Shown here in pieces: positions 10,222-19,793 of a stretch of DNA of 64,000 bases. Location of the stretch: NCBI GenBank assembly GCA_038205115.1, contig JBBRCE010000024.1, forward strand, positions 1-64,000. Reading direction: 5' to 3'. Every line of letters starts with the position of its first letter. The stretch's first letter is position 1. A program made the position numbers and the translations under genes. This DNA comes from JBBRCE01 sp038205115. Lineage in GTDB: Bacteria > Planctomycetota > Planctomycetia > Pirellulales > JBBRCE01. The notes under the pieces are model-generated. The model was given only the letters and a program-made list of their open reading frames with translations. It was not told where the DNA came from and searched no databases.

Positions 10222-10695
10222 TCACGGTTGCGCGGGCGAGTGAGCGAAACGCTGGCGAAGTCGGTAGGCGTTGCGCAAAATCGCATGCGGCAACAATGCC
10301 AACCAAAAGTTGAAGAACGACGACGCCCAGAAGTACATCAACATGCCCAGCGGATTCCAAGAGTCGAGCGGCATGCGACCCGAGCAATAAAGAAAAATCG
10401 CATATCCTCCGTCGCTGGGCCAAAACGTCGACGCCACCACGGCGACCATCAGCGAAATCACCGTGAACGGCCGCCAAAAGTAGAATGGCCGAAATTGCCA
10501 CGCTCGCCACGCATAGGCGGCCGCCAGCAGGTGCGGCAACAGCAACGTCGGCAACATTCCGAACAGCGTCTTCAACGTAAGCAACAGCCGCGCCGATCGC
10601 TCAGTGACCGCCGGATGGTCGTCGCGAACCACCGCCAACACGTCATTTCTGAACGCGCTGGCCAGGTTTGTCATTCCTCGCACAAACAGGCCCAT
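10222..10695 (-). CDS. Hypothetical multi-pass membrane protein
   Basis: A 157-residue protein starting at the ATG giving MGLFVRGMTN, chosen because GGAGAAG lies 6 bases upstream. Three or four hydrophobic segments are visible: around LLTLKTLFGMLPTLLLPHLL, around PFTVISLMVAVVASTF, and around LGMLMYFWASSFFNFWLALL. The C-terminus is basic. There is no motif I recognise. The stop is 21 bp from the stop of the AAA ATPase on the other strand, so the two genes converge. Confidence 0.6.
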   Translation of the reverse strand: MGLFVRGMTNLASAFRNDVLAVVRDDHPAVTERSARLLLTLKTLFGMLPTLLLPHLLAAAYAWRAWQFRPFYFWRPFTVISLMVAVVASTFWPSDGGYAIFLYCSGRMPLDSWNPLGMLMYFWASSFFNFWLALLPHAILRNAYRLRQRFAHSPAQP

Positions 10696-11113
10696 CTGAA
10701 GCTTCTCCGACCATAATCTGGTTGCGAGTGTCGGCGGCAATTTGCGGGAACCATATTTCCACGCCGCTCCGCGCGAAATCGGCTCGCCATCGGCCGCAAT
10801 TCTAGTCAGCGACGTTGCGGATAGCGATGGTCTGTTGATTGTTTTGGCGAGTTGCCATCAAGATGCGGCGTGAATTCTGATGTCGATCGGCGGGCGGCGA
10901 TTTTGATCCTTCGTCCGGCCCCGAGGCGAAAGAAACCGTGACGCCGCGACGATCGCGGCAGACGGCATTATCATCGCCGCCACGAAAATCGCGCTTGTCA
11001 ACGGCGGGACCAATCGGCAACAATCAGACCACGGCGGGCGTGCCCCGTTGCAGAATCCGCTCGGACTTTGCACCGCGCTTGCAGCTTGACTCAATTTTCT
11101 CTGGAGATGTTCC
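10696..11113. other. Divergent intergenic region with one perfect palindrome
   Basis: No gene is supported here. A perfect inverted repeat GCCGCGA-CGA-TCGCGGC lies at 10943-10959, about 155 bp ahead of the thioredoxin-like gene; it could be an operator or a hairpin in the leader. No clear -35/-10 pair was found. The frames open across this region are random-looking. Confidence 0.4.
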
Positions 11114-12295
11114 ATGTTTCGCGCTCTGACCGGTTGGATGTTTGCGGCAGTGTTGCTGTACGGCGTGGCCGCCAGTGCTGAAGAAAAAACCAACGATCTA
11201 CTCGTCGGCGACAAAGCGCCCCGGCTGGAAGTCAGCCAGTTTGTCAAAGGCGAACCGATCAAGCAGTTCGAATCCGGCAAACTGTATGTCGTCGAATTCT
11301 GGGCGACTTGGTGCGGTCCGTGCCGCGAATCGATTCCGCATCTGACGGAACTGCAGAAGAAGCACAATAAAGTTACGTTCATCGGCGTCACGGTCGAGTC
11401 CGAAGAAAAGGAAATCGCCACGATCAAGAAGTTCGTCGAGAAGATGGGCGAAAAGATGGAATATCGTGTGGCCATCGATGCCGCTGGCGAAGGTGGCCAA
11501 GGCAAAATGGGCCAGTCGTGGATGGAAGCCAGCCATCAACAGGGCATTCCCTGTGCGTACATCGTCAACGGTGAGGGCCAAGTCGCATGGATTGGTCACC
11601 CCAGCGAAATGGAAAAACCGCTCGACGCCATTTTGTCGGGCAAATACGATCTCAAAGCCGAAGCGGCCAAGTTCCGCAAAGCCATCGACGAAGAGCGGGC
11701 CGAAGCCGAGCGCCAAAAACAATTGGCCGAATCGCTCCGCAGTGGCGATCCGCGCCAGGTTCTGGCCAAGCTCGATGAATTGATCAACGGCGATGCCACC
11801 ATCGAGAATTCGCTAGCCACGGCCAAACTCAGCATGCTCATGAGCTTGCCCGACGAATCGGATAAGACTATTGCCTACGCCAAGAAGCTGATCGAAAAAT
11901 CATTCAGTGAAGACTTCGATCAACTGATCAACGTGGCCAATATGCTCTCCGAGACCAATCCAGAAGCAATTGGGCTGATCTTGCCCAAGAACGCCAAGTA
12001 CAAGCCAGACGCCAAGCTGGTTAAACTGGCGCGGACGGCAATCGACAGGGCCGAAAAAGTCGGCAAGGGCGCGGACGAAGAAGAAAAAGCCATGCTCTCG
12101 GCGATCTCCGCGCAAGTCTACTTCGCTGACGGTCAAAAGGAGCCTGCGGTAACCGCCATGAAAAAAGCGATTGCCCTGGCGAAGACGGCCGGCATGGACG
12201 TCCGCGAGTTCAAGGCGACGCTCAGAAAGATTCAATCGGAACAAACGCCGAATTCCAGCGAGCCCAAAGAGCAAACCGATCAGCCCAAAAAGTAA
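11114..12295 (+). CDS. TlpA/ResA-like exported thioredoxin with helical C-terminal extension
   Basis: A 393-residue protein with a signal peptide (residues 1-22, cleavage near ASA-EE). A thioredoxin fold of the TlpA/AhpC-TSA type follows, with the active site WCGPC at 66-70 inside EFWATWCGPCRESIPHL. It would keep thiols of exported proteins or cytochromes reduced in the periplasm. After about residue 185 comes a charged, helical extension of roughly 200 residues (Glu/Lys/Ala-rich, TPR-like spacing), which is not part of a standard TlpA and may bind a partner. GGAG lies 8-11 bases upstream of the ATG. Confidence 0.88.
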   Translation: MFRALTGWMFAAVLLYGVAASAEEKTNDLLVGDKAPRLEVSQFVKGEPIKQFESGKLYVVEFWATWCGPCRESIPHLTELQKKHNKVTFIGVTVESEEKEIATIKKFVEKMGEKMEYRVAIDAAGEGGQGKMGQSWMEASHQQGIPCAYIVNGEGQVAWIGHPSEMEKPLDAILSGKYDLKAEAAKFRKAIDEERAEAERQKQLAESLRSGDPRQVLAKLDELINGDATIENSLATAKLSMLMSLPDESDKTIAYAKKLIEKSFSEDFDQLINVANMLSETNPEAIGLILPKNAKYKPDAKLVKLARTAIDRAEKVGKGADEEEKAMLSAISAQVYFADGQKEPAVTAMKKAIALAKTAGMDVREFKATLRKIQSEQTPNSSEPKEQTDQPKK

Positions 12296-12311
12296 GCTGA
12301 TCTTCGTGGCG

Positions 12312-14573
12312 TTACTTCTTCAGTTTGCCATCCGGGCGGGGCTTACCCGGATGGTACGAGCCAATCGCTTTTTTGTGGACGTCCTCCAAGGTGAACAATT
12401 CCGGCTTGAGGCGTTGTTCGGATAACAGTGGCGCTTGATCGAAGAAGTGCGGCGAATCGGCCTCGCCACCTTCGCCAAAATTGAGCAGCGTTGCGCCACG
12501 AACCTGGTTGCTGAATTCGTACACGCCCAAATACGTTGGGCCGATCATTCCGTATTGCTTGCGGAGCGAACGGAAAAACGGAATTTGCATTGGCGGCGAG
12601 TAGTACTGCGTCAGCACCACGCCCATCGGACCGTGTCCGCCGGGACAAGGCAGGCTGGGCGCGCGATCATCGAATGGCAATTCGATCAAATCGGCGATAT
12701 TGGCCTTGCGCATCATGCGGTGTACGTCGCCCCATTTGACCTTCCAACTACCGTGTAGTCGTTCCAAGTTGTCGGCCGCGCGAATCAGCGCCTGCAGTTG
12801 CAGCGAAACGTCGGCCGCGTATTTGACCTGCATGGTTTCGCCCGGATAGCCGGCGCCGTAAAGTTCCTCGTACCAGGCCGTACACAGCGTGGCTGCGGTG
12901 GAATCGTAGGTGATTTTGCAATTCCAGGCCAACAAGTGGTCCAAGTAGGGCTGCACTTCGTTGGCCAAATCGAGGTCGGTTTTTTTAAGCTCTTTCAGCT
13001 CTTTGGCATAGTTGGGCAGTTCGTGCTGCGCCCAATAGCAGGTGGTATCGAAGACGGCCTTTTGCAATTGCTCAAAGGTCAGCCCATGCATTTCGCGCAG
13101 TAATTGGCGCGACATCTTAGCGCGGCGTTTGTCGTCGTCTTTGTCTTCCACCATGTACGGCGGAAATTTCTTGCGGTCGGGATTGCCGTCGTCCGAAGTG
13201 GTGAACGGCGTGGAGTTGCAATTCTGAATGAAGCCGCACGGCGGGTTCAGCAACTGCGGCAGTTCACTGATCGTATGAAAGCCTTGCCACTCGGTCGCCG
13301 GATCGCTGCCGTCGACCGGCTTGGACCAGTCGAAATGCGGATCGCGGCGGGCGATCACGCCGCCGTACAAGAACGAAATATTCTTGGCGCGGTCGGCGTA
13401 AATGATGTTCATGAACGGGAATTGCAGCATGGCCGTCGCCGACTGAAATTCTTGCAGATTGGTCGCTTTCATCATGGCCATCAACTCGTGCATCATCAGC
13501 ATGTTGAACATGTCGGCAATGCGCGCGCTGAGAAAATGCTGGTCATCTTCTTTGCTGACGATGGGCCCGTGGTGCGTCTTGCGGAAGGTGAATTCGCGCG
13601 GTTCGAGCATGCCTTCGGTCGAGCGGACGCTGATGGTTTCTTTCCACTGCGTGGCATCGCGATACTCGCCGCCGTATTTGTAGCGCAATGGATGCTGGGC
13701 GTCGTCAAAAGTTTCTCGCCACAGATCGGCAATGTCCGGCTCGTTGGTCGTCAATGCCCAACCGAGATTAGCGTTGTGACCCAGCGATGGCACGGGGTTG
13801 CCAAAAATTGTGGCGCCCGAAAAATTCCAGCCGGCGCCGCTGTGCAAGTGTGCCTCGTACAACTGTCCAAAACCGAACCAAGGTTGATGCGGATTGACCA
13901 CCAACATTGCGTTGCCAGACTTGGTGCGGCTCGGTCCGATCGCCCAGGCATTGCTGCCCGTGGCGGTCCAAATCCGTTGATTCGATCGCGGCAGATAATT
14001 GTTTTGCAGCCGCGTGTAACGGAAGCACATTTCCAGCGTCATCTGCCGTCCAAAGGCCAGTACGTGCCACGGCTCAAAGTGGGTGATGATGCGCGGCTTT
14101 ACCTCGGGATGCGTCGCCAGATACTGATTTAGACCCAGCGCAAAAGCTTCCATCAGTCCTTGATCGATCGGGTTGACGCGGGCAAAGTCCGCCTTGGATC
14201 GCGGCACAATTTCGAAGGCATGATTGAGCAGATCGGAATTCAAGCCGCGGCCGCCGTGAACTTCGCTATAACGGCCAAGCGATAGAATGTACGAGTCCTC
14301 GACTTGCCAAAAATAGTCTTCGGCCTGCGCGTAGGCAAAGCCGAACAGCACGCCCTCGTCGGTGGGCGATTCAATGTGCGGCACGCCATACGAATCGCGA
14401 TAGATGGTTACGCTGCGCGCCAGGGCCGCGGCATCAAGCGGCTTACGCGTCACCGGGCGATTTTCGCTCGTCAGAAAAATGCCGAGATCGCCTGCCGTGG
14501 CGTCGTTTGGACACCATGCAGCCGTCAGGCAAGCCGCGAACATGAGGCCGACGAACATTCGAAACAACGTCAT
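12312..14573 (-). CDS. Penicillin acylase family Ntn hydrolase (exported)
   Basis: A 753-residue protein starting at ATG giving MTLFRMFVGL; a TTG three codons upstream is less likely. A signal peptide ends near ATAG. The order is as in penicillin G/N-acyl-homoserine lactone acylases: alpha chain with a DSYGVPHIES motif, a linker, then the beta chain beginning at the autocatalytic nucleophile Ser in TGSNAWAIGPS (Ser about 207), followed by NPHQPW and the Asn-rich oxyanion region (LGWALTTNEPD). The enzyme would mature by self-cleavage in the periplasm and hydrolyse an amide bond; the substrate cannot be told (acyl amino acids, lactone signals or antibiotics are known for relatives). Its stop is 16 bp from the thioredoxin stop on the other strand. 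Confidence 0.88.
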   Translation of the reverse strand: MTLFRMFVGLMFAACLTAAWCPNDATAGDLGIFLTSENRPVTRKPLDAAALARSVTIYRDSYGVPHIESPTDEGVLFGFAYAQAEDYFWQVEDSYILSLGRYSEVHGGRGLNSDLLNHAFEIVPRSKADFARVNPIDQGLMEAFALGLNQYLATHPEVKPRIITHFEPWHVLAFGRQMTLEMCFRYTRLQNNYLPRSNQRIWTATGSNAWAIGPSRTKSGNAMLVVNPHQPWFGFGQLYEAHLHSGAGWNFSGATIFGNPVPSLGHNANLGWALTTNEPDIADLWRETFDDAQHPLRYKYGGEYRDATQWKETISVRSTEGMLEPREFTFRKTHHGPIVSKEDDQHFLSARIADMFNMLMMHELMAMMKATNLQEFQSATAMLQFPFMNIIYADRAKNISFLYGGVIARRDPHFDWSKPVDGSDPATEWQGFHTISELPQLLNPPCGFIQNCNSTPFTTSDDGNPDRKKFPPYMVEDKDDDKRRAKMSRQLLREMHGLTFEQLQKAVFDTTCYWAQHELPNYAKELKELKKTDLDLANEVQPYLDHLLAWNCKITYDSTAATLCTAWYEELYGAGYPGETMQVKYAADVSLQLQALIRAADNLERLHGSWKVKWGDVHRMMRKANIADLIELPFDDRAPSLPCPGGHGPMGVVLTQYYSPPMQIPFFRSLRKQYGMIGPTYLGVYEFSNQVRGATLLNFGEGGEADSPHFFDQAPLLSEQRLKPELFTLEDVHKKAIGSYHPGKPRPDGKLKK

Positions 14574-14833
14574 GACGAACAAAACCGGCGGTCAACGCCG
14601 CGAACGAATACTGCCGCGGACAATGCTGGAACTGGGCGAATCGCCATTTTAGTTTGCCGGACGCAACTTGTCGCCCGCATTCACCGTGGAGCGGTCGATT
14701 TTTTGCACGACGCGCCACGGAAACGGTCGCTGACGGCGCCAAATTCGATGCGTTGCCGACGCCAACGCGGCACGCTATAACCCAAGTAAAGATGCAATCG
14801 CGCTTAAGCTCGGCAGAATTTTGACGCTTCCTC

Positions 14834-15676
14834 ATGATCGTAGGCTACAACACCAACGGGTTGGCGCATCACGATCCACTGCAGGCCATCGAACTGCTGG
14901 CCGAGTTGGGTTACGGGAGCGTTGCCATTACGTTGGACCATGGCTGCCTAAATCCGCTGAGCGATACTTGGCAGCGGCAGGCCGCCGACATCGGCCGCGC
15001 GCTTCAGCAGCATGGCATGCGGTCGGTGATTGAAACCGGCGCGCGGTTTTTACTCGATTTTCGACACAAGCACGAGCCAACCCTGGTTTCGGCCGAAGTT
15101 GCGGCCCGAGCCCGCCGCGTCGAATTTTTGAAATCGGCCATCGATGTCGCCCGCGAGCTTGGCAGCGACTGCGTCTCGTTTTGGGCCGGTGTGGTTCGCG
15201 ATGACGCCAGCGAGGATGTCGTTTGGAACCGTTTGATCGAGGGCCTTTCGCCGGTCATGCAACACGCCACGGCGCAAGGTGTGCCGCTCGGCTTCGAACC
15301 GGAACCCGGCATGTTCATTGATACCATGAAGCGCTACGCTCAACTGCTGGCACGGCTCGACAGTTCGCAAACGCGGGCGGCGCCTCTGCAGTTGACGCTC
15401 GATATTGGCCATTTGCACTGCCAGGCCGAGACGCCGCTGGTTCAGCACATTGAGCACTGGGCGCCGCGGTTGGTGAATATTCATCTGGAAGACATGCGCG
15501 TCGGCGTACATGAGCATCTGATGTTTGGCGAAGGCGAAATCGACTTCGCGCCCGTGATGGCGGCGCTAAAGTCGATTCATTACCGCGGCGGAATTCATGT
15601 CGAACTCAGCCGCCACAGTCACCAGGGGCCAACCGCCGCCGGTCAAGCGATGGAGTTTTTACGGCCGTTGATGTGA
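14834..15676 (+). CDS. Sugar phosphate isomerase/epimerase-like TIM barrel protein
   Basis: A 280-residue cytoplasmic protein of the xylose isomerase-like TIM barrel superfamily (AP endonuclease 2 type). Metal-ligand positions expected in the family are visible: a Glu in GFEPEPGMF (about 157-159), Asp and His in LDIGHLHC (about 190), His in NIHLEDM (about 215) and Glu near the end in GGIHVELSRHSH. The fold carries out keto-aldose isomerisation or epimerisation in its better-known members; the substrate here is unknown. The gene is preceded by 260 bp without a gene. Confidence 0.8.
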   Translation: MIVGYNTNGLAHHDPLQAIELLAELGYGSVAITLDHGCLNPLSDTWQRQAADIGRALQQHGMRSVIETGARFLLDFRHKHEPTLVSAEVAARARRVEFLKSAIDVARELGSDCVSFWAGVVRDDASEDVVWNRLIEGLSPVMQHATAQGVPLGFEPEPGMFIDTMKRYAQLLARLDSSQTRAAPLQLTLDIGHLHCQAETPLVQHIEHWAPRLVNIHLEDMRVGVHEHLMFGEGEIDFAPVMAALKSIHYRGGIHVELSRHSHQGPTAAGQAMEFLRPLM

Positions 15677-15735
15677 ACATGTATCGCTGCACCAGCGTTT
15701 TTGCGATCCGCGCCGGTGGTCTTGCTGGCGAATGG

Positions 15736-16026
15736 TCAGTTCGCAGCGCCGACAATGCGTTCTTTGACCGCATTCGCTCGCGATTGATACCAGGCGACCG
15801 AAACGACAATCACTAGCCCCGTGAGCAGTCCCAGAGCAAAACCCTGCGTGGCGCCAAGACCCAGGCCCAGTTTGGCGAGATCGAGCGGCAAATCGGGCGG
15901 CATCCGAAACATGGCGCGGTAATAATCTGGCGCAAAACGACCGAGCAAAAAGCCCGCCAATCCGCCAGCAGCCGCAAAGGCGACCGCGCTAGAGAGAGTG
16001 ATTACGAATCCGCGAACCACGGTCAT
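15736..16026 (-). CDS. Small Gly-rich two-helix membrane protein
   Basis: A 96-residue protein with two hydrophobic helices (about 5-30 and 52-78). The first contains a glycine-zipper-like run AAAGGLAGFLLGRF and the second GLGLGATQGFALGLLTG, typical of helices that pack tightly in the membrane. The end is basic. It lies 48 bp ahead of pepA on the same strand... that is, it is downstream of pepA in transcription order, so co-transcription is likely. Function unknown. Confidence 0.65.
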   Translation of the reverse strand: MTVVRGFVITLSSAVAFAAAGGLAGFLLGRFAPDYYRAMFRMPPDLPLDLAKLGLGLGATQGFALGLLTGLVIVVSVAWYQSRANAVKERIVGAAN

Positions 16027-16074
16027 GGTGAAACTCCACGAGAATTCCTTCTTCCGTTCGATCGCAGCGGCCGT

Positions 16075-17538
16075 TTACTTGGGCCGATACCCGCGGGCGA
16101 TTTCAATCAACGTGCGAACATACGCTCCGGTGCCGCCGCCATCGAGGTGGGGCAACGATTTTTCGGCGAACGCTGGGCCGGCAATGTCGATGTGCGTCCA
16201 GGAAACGCCCGCCACGAACTCTTCCAAGAACTTCGCGGCGGCAATCGCGCCGCCCCAGCGCCCTTCGCCCGTGTTGCGAATGTCGGCCACTTCGCTACGA
16301 ATCTGCTCGGAATATTCGGGAAACATGGGCAATTGCCAGACCGGTTCGCCGCATTTGCCGGCCGCCTGCGAAATCGTATCGCACCAGGCCTGATCGTTGG
16401 TCATCAAGCCGGCGACATCGAGCCCAAGTGCCACGACGCATGCGCCGGTAAGCGTGGCCAGGTCGATGATTCGTTCGACGCCCAAGTCCACGGCCACCGA
16501 GAGCACGTCGGCCAGCACCAGCCGGCCTTCAGCATCGGTGTTTTGAACTTCGATGGTGCGACCATTGCGGGCGTGCAAGACGTCGCCCAGTTTCATGGCG
16601 CAGGGGCCGGGCATGTTTTCGACCAGGCCCATCATGCCGATCACGTTAATTGGCAATTGCAACTGCGCAATGGCCTGCATGCTGGCCAACACGCTGGCGG
16701 CGCCGGCCATATCGCACTTCATGGTCTTCATACTGTCAGATGGCTTGAGCGACAGTCCACCGGAATCGAACGTGACGCCCTTGCCGACCAGCGCCAGCGG
16801 TTTTTGATTTTTGGGTCCGTGCAGATGTCGGAGAATGACCATCCGCGGCGGGCGCGAGGAACCTTTTGCCACGGCCAGCAGGCTGCCGCAGCGTTCGGCT
16901 TCGAGTCGCTGTTGATCCCAAATTTCGATGACCAGTCCACAATCTCCGCTGACGACATGCGCATGCTCTGCGAACGATTCGGGAGTCATGTCTTGCGGCG
17001 GTTCATTCACCAAACGTCGCGCCAGATTGACACTCGCGCCCACGATTTGGCCGCTGTGCAAGGCGTCGTCGTGGCCGCCAGCCCACAGCAGCAATTGAAA
17101 GGGCAAGCGTTTTTTCTCAGCCCTGTAGAGATCTTGGCCTTGGCAGCCCACCATTGCGCCGGCCAAGGCGCTTTCGACGAGTTCCGCCGGAAGATCGTCG
17201 GCCAGGTAAAACACCACCCGCTGCCGGGTTTTTCCGGCCAAATGTTTGGAAGCGGCACCCGCGGCGCGGAATGCCACGCCGGCATCGCAGGCGGACTTTT
17301 CGCCCAACCCCACGACCAGCAGTTGCCCGACCTTGAGCCCGGCCGGCGCTAAGATCGCGACAACTTCATGCTTTTTGCCGCTGATCTCTTTGAGTTCGAT
17401 CAATCGCGTGAGCACGCCGCCGGTGGCGCGGTCGGCCGTGGCGGCGATGCCCGCGAGTGGTTGGTTCTGATAAACGCCAATCACTGCGGCGTCGGCGACG
17501 ATGGTGGTGATGGCATCGCGTGTGGCTTCGATCTTCAT
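16075..17538 (-). CDS. pepA: Leucyl aminopeptidase (M17 family)
   Basis: A 487-residue cytosolic exopeptidase that removes N-terminal residues with two metal ions. Start at ATG giving MKIEATRDAI with AGGAG 8 bases upstream. The C-terminal catalytic domain shows the M17 signatures: GKGVTFDSGG (Lys253, Asp258), the second metal-binding Asp in MKCDMAGAA (Asp276) and NTDAEGRL at 333-340 with the ligand Asp and Glu. The N-terminal domain is of the macro-like type. Length is normal. It is followed by a small membrane protein gene and shares a short intergenic region with the divergent oxidoreductase. Confidence 0.95.
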   Translation of the reverse strand: MKIEATRDAITTIVADAAVIGVYQNQPLAGIAATADRATGGVLTRLIELKEISGKKHEVVAILAPAGLKVGQLLVVGLGEKSACDAGVAFRAAGAASKHLAGKTRQRVVFYLADDLPAELVESALAGAMVGCQGQDLYRAEKKRLPFQLLLWAGGHDDALHSGQIVGASVNLARRLVNEPPQDMTPESFAEHAHVVSGDCGLVIEIWDQQRLEAERCGSLLAVAKGSSRPPRMVILRHLHGPKNQKPLALVGKGVTFDSGGLSLKPSDSMKTMKCDMAGAASVLASMQAIAQLQLPINVIGMMGLVENMPGPCAMKLGDVLHARNGRTIEVQNTDAEGRLVLADVLSVAVDLGVERIIDLATLTGACVVALGLDVAGLMTNDQAWCDTISQAAGKCGEPVWQLPMFPEYSEQIRSEVADIRNTGEGRWGGAIAAAKFLEEFVAGVSWTHIDIAGPAFAEKSLPHLDGGGTGAYVRTLIEIARGYRPK

Positions 17539-17747
17539 GGTTTTGGCTCCTGTTGCCGCATTGTAGCGAAGTTCCGGATGCTGTGGCAGTCTGCCGGGAT
17601 CTCGAAACCGGGCCGATCCGGGGCTTGCGTAAAATGGTCCTGCGGCGACTTGTGACATGCGGCGCAAATGCGTAGGTTGATGACGTTTTGCGGTCGATCC
17701 CCTGCGGCGACCGTTCCCCCAAAATCTTCGGAGTTCGAGTTTTGTCC

Positions 17748-18869
17748 ATGACTCAGTATTCTGCGAACAATCCCGTGCGGATCGGCATTATTGGCGCTGG
17801 CAAAGTCAGCGACTATCACCACGTGCCCGCCATCCGGCTCGATCCGCGGGCAAAACTGGTCGCCGCCTGCGACGCCGACGCGCGGTTGGTGGAACAGCGT
17901 AAAGCCGAGTGGGGCATCAGCAAAGTGACCACCGACGCCGAGGCGTTGTGCGCCGATCCGGAAGTCGATGCCGTGATCATCGCCACGCCAAACTTTACGC
18001 ACCGCGCCCAAGCCTTGGCGGCCACGAGGCACGGCAAGCACGTGATGTGCGAAAAACCGCTGGCGCTTAACGCCGGCCAGGTGCGTGACATGTATGTGGC
18101 CGCGCGTGACGCCGGAGTTGTGCATATGACGGCGTTCACTTACCGGTTTGCGCCGGCCATGCGCTATTTGCGTCACCTGCTCAAGAATGGTTCGTTGGGC
18201 GAACCGCGGCATTTCCGCAGTCAGCGTTTTCTCGATTGGCCCGAAACTAGTTGGGGGTGGCGGCAGTATCAAGATAAAGCCGGCGCGGGCGACTTGTTCG
18301 ATATGACGATTCACCGCATCGATTTTGCCATCGACCTGCTCGGGCCACTCTCCAGCATTTGCGGCGCGGTCGCGCGTTTTGCCCCGCGAACCGAAACTGT
18401 GGACGGTCAGAATTGTCCGCCATCCAACGTAGACGATTGGTCGAGCCTAATCGGCGAGTTCGCCTGCGGCGCTACCGGCGTTTGGGAAGGCACCACGCTG
18501 GCTAAGGGCTACGGGCGAAAAGGTTTTGGCCACGAATGGGCGGAAATCAACGGCAGCCTAGCGTCCGCCGTGTATCAACTTCACGAGCCCAACAGCATTT
18601 TGCTCGGCCGCACCGGCCAGGATTTGGAAAAAGTCGCGGTGCCTATCGAGTTTCTTAAGCCGCTCGGCAGCCCACGCGATTTGAATTTGGGCGAACCGGC
18701 AACCGTGTTCCGCTACGACTTGGTTTGGGAATTTGTTTCGGCAATCGCTGAAGGCCGACCGGCGGTTCCCAGCTTTTACGACGGCCTAAATGCCCAAGCC
18801 GTGGCCGACGCCGTACTCATTTCGCACGCCGAGCGCCGCTGGATCAATACGCCGGTCGAGACGGTGTAG
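17748..18869 (+). CDS. Gfo/Idh/MocA family oxidoreductase
   Basis: A 373-residue NAD(P)-dependent oxidoreductase. Start at ATG giving MTQYSANNPV. The N-terminal Rossmann fold has GIIGAGKVSDYHH (about 12-24) and the family's EKP motif in CEKPLALNAG (about 100) with the substrate-site Lys. The C-terminal alpha/beta domain has a His in FDMTIHRIDF at the position of the usual D-x-x-x-H pair (about 190). Substrates in this family are sugars, inositol or modified sugars; which one is not visible. It has no signal peptide, unlike many planctomycete relatives that are Tat-exported. Confidence 0.9.
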   Translation: MTQYSANNPVRIGIIGAGKVSDYHHVPAIRLDPRAKLVAACDADARLVEQRKAEWGISKVTTDAEALCADPEVDAVIIATPNFTHRAQALAATRHGKHVMCEKPLALNAGQVRDMYVAARDAGVVHMTAFTYRFAPAMRYLRHLLKNGSLGEPRHFRSQRFLDWPETSWGWRQYQDKAGAGDLFDMTIHRIDFAIDLLGPLSSICGAVARFAPRTETVDGQNCPPSNVDDWSSLIGEFACGATGVWEGTTLAKGYGRKGFGHEWAEINGSLASAVYQLHEPNSILLGRTGQDLEKVAVPIEFLKPLGSPRDLNLGEPATVFRYDLVWEFVSAIAEGRPAVPSFYDGLNAQAVADAVLISHAERRWINTPVETV

Positions 18870-19042
18870 AAATCGAATGCCGCTTCGAAAATCGTCGCGC
18901 GATGGTGTCCAAGCCAAATTGACCCGCGGCCGGCGAGCGGTCTGAACAGGCGGCGATGGAAGTGATAAAACACGCCGGCGATTGCTATCTAACTCGTTCC
19001 AGTTAAAGCAGTTGCGTCGCCGACGCCGCGTTTGCTTCCGAG

Positions 19043-19111
19043 TGTACATTACTGTACGCCCTGCACTTTCTGTACGCATGCTATTGACTGTGTACAGCAG
19101 TATATTATATT
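19043..19111 (+). promoter_or_regulatory. lexA promoter with four TGTAC words
   Basis: TTGACT (19084-19089) is followed after 16 bases by TATATT (19106-19111), a good sigma70-type pair about 45 bp ahead of lexA. The pentamer TGTAC occurs at 19043, 19053, 19071 and 19091; the last lies between the two boxes. The spacing (10, 18, 20 bp) is close to whole helical turns. LexA represses its own gene in most bacteria, so these words are good candidates for its operator, but that is inference; the classical CTGT-N8-ACAG box is not clearly present. Confidence 0.6.
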
Positions 19112-19156
19112 TAGGTGGAAGGGATGCAGTTTTAAGTTCATTTTGGAAGGGCATTT

Positions 19157-19759
19157 ATGAGTATTATGGACGCGCTGACGGATCGTCAGAAAAAGGTCTA
19201 CGAATTCATCCGCGATAAAATTCGTAACCGCGGTTACGGCCCCACCGTCCGCGAGATTGGCACCCAGTTTGAGATCAGCTCGCCCAACGGAGTGATGTGC
19301 CATCTGAAAGCGCTGGAAAAGAAGGGCCTGATCACTCGCGAACCGAACATGTCGCGGGCCATTCAGTTGGCCGCCGAACCGATCGAAGAAAAAGGCTTGC
19401 CGCTGGCCGGTTTGGTCGCTGCCGGCGTGATGCACGAAGCGGTCGAACAGTCCGAGCGGGTGGACTTCGAAGAGATGTTTAACCGCAAGAATCAATTCGC
19501 ACTCAAGGTGCAAGGCGATTCGATGATTGACGCGCACATTTCCGAGGGCGATTACGTTGTCATCCGCAAACAGCGGACTGCTTCGCCGGGCGAAATTGTC
19601 GTGGCACAAACCGAAGACGGAGAGGCCACGCTCAAATACTGGTTTCCGGAAGCAAACCGCATTCGGCTGCAACCTGCCAATTCGACCATGAAGCCAATCT
19701 ACGTCAAAAATGCACGTGTGTTGGGCGTGCTGGCCGGCGTGGTTCGCAAAGTGAAGTAG
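19157..19759 (+). CDS. lexA: LexA repressor (SOS regulator, S24 self-cleaving protease)
   Basis: A 200-residue protein of normal family length. Residues 1-70 form the LexA winged-helix DNA-binding domain (TDRQKKVYEFI, then the helix-turn-helix around PTVREIGTQFEIS). The S24 protease domain has the cleavage site LVAAG (Ala89-Gly90), the nucleophile Ser122 in QGDSMID and the general base Lys160 in ATLKYW. It would repress DNA-damage genes and cut itself on contact with RecA filaments. GGAAGGG lies 6-12 bases before the ATG; an alternative start is the ATG three codons in. The promoter region carries candidate operators. The gene stands alone. Confidence 0.96.
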   Translation: MSIMDALTDRQKKVYEFIRDKIRNRGYGPTVREIGTQFEISSPNGVMCHLKALEKKGLITREPNMSRAIQLAAEPIEEKGLPLAGLVAAGVMHEAVEQSERVDFEEMFNRKNQFALKVQGDSMIDAHISEGDYVVIRKQRTASPGEIVVAQTEDGEATLKYWFPEANRIRLQPANSTMKPIYVKNARVLGVLAGVVRKVK

Positions 19760-19793
19760 GCCGTGCTGCTGAACGAACGCGGCGGAGTCGTTA

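Noticed and set aside
16147..17352. 401-codon plus-strand open frame
   Set aside because: It is opposite pepA, whose metal-site motifs are clear. The His/Gly/Gln-rich product is a shadow.
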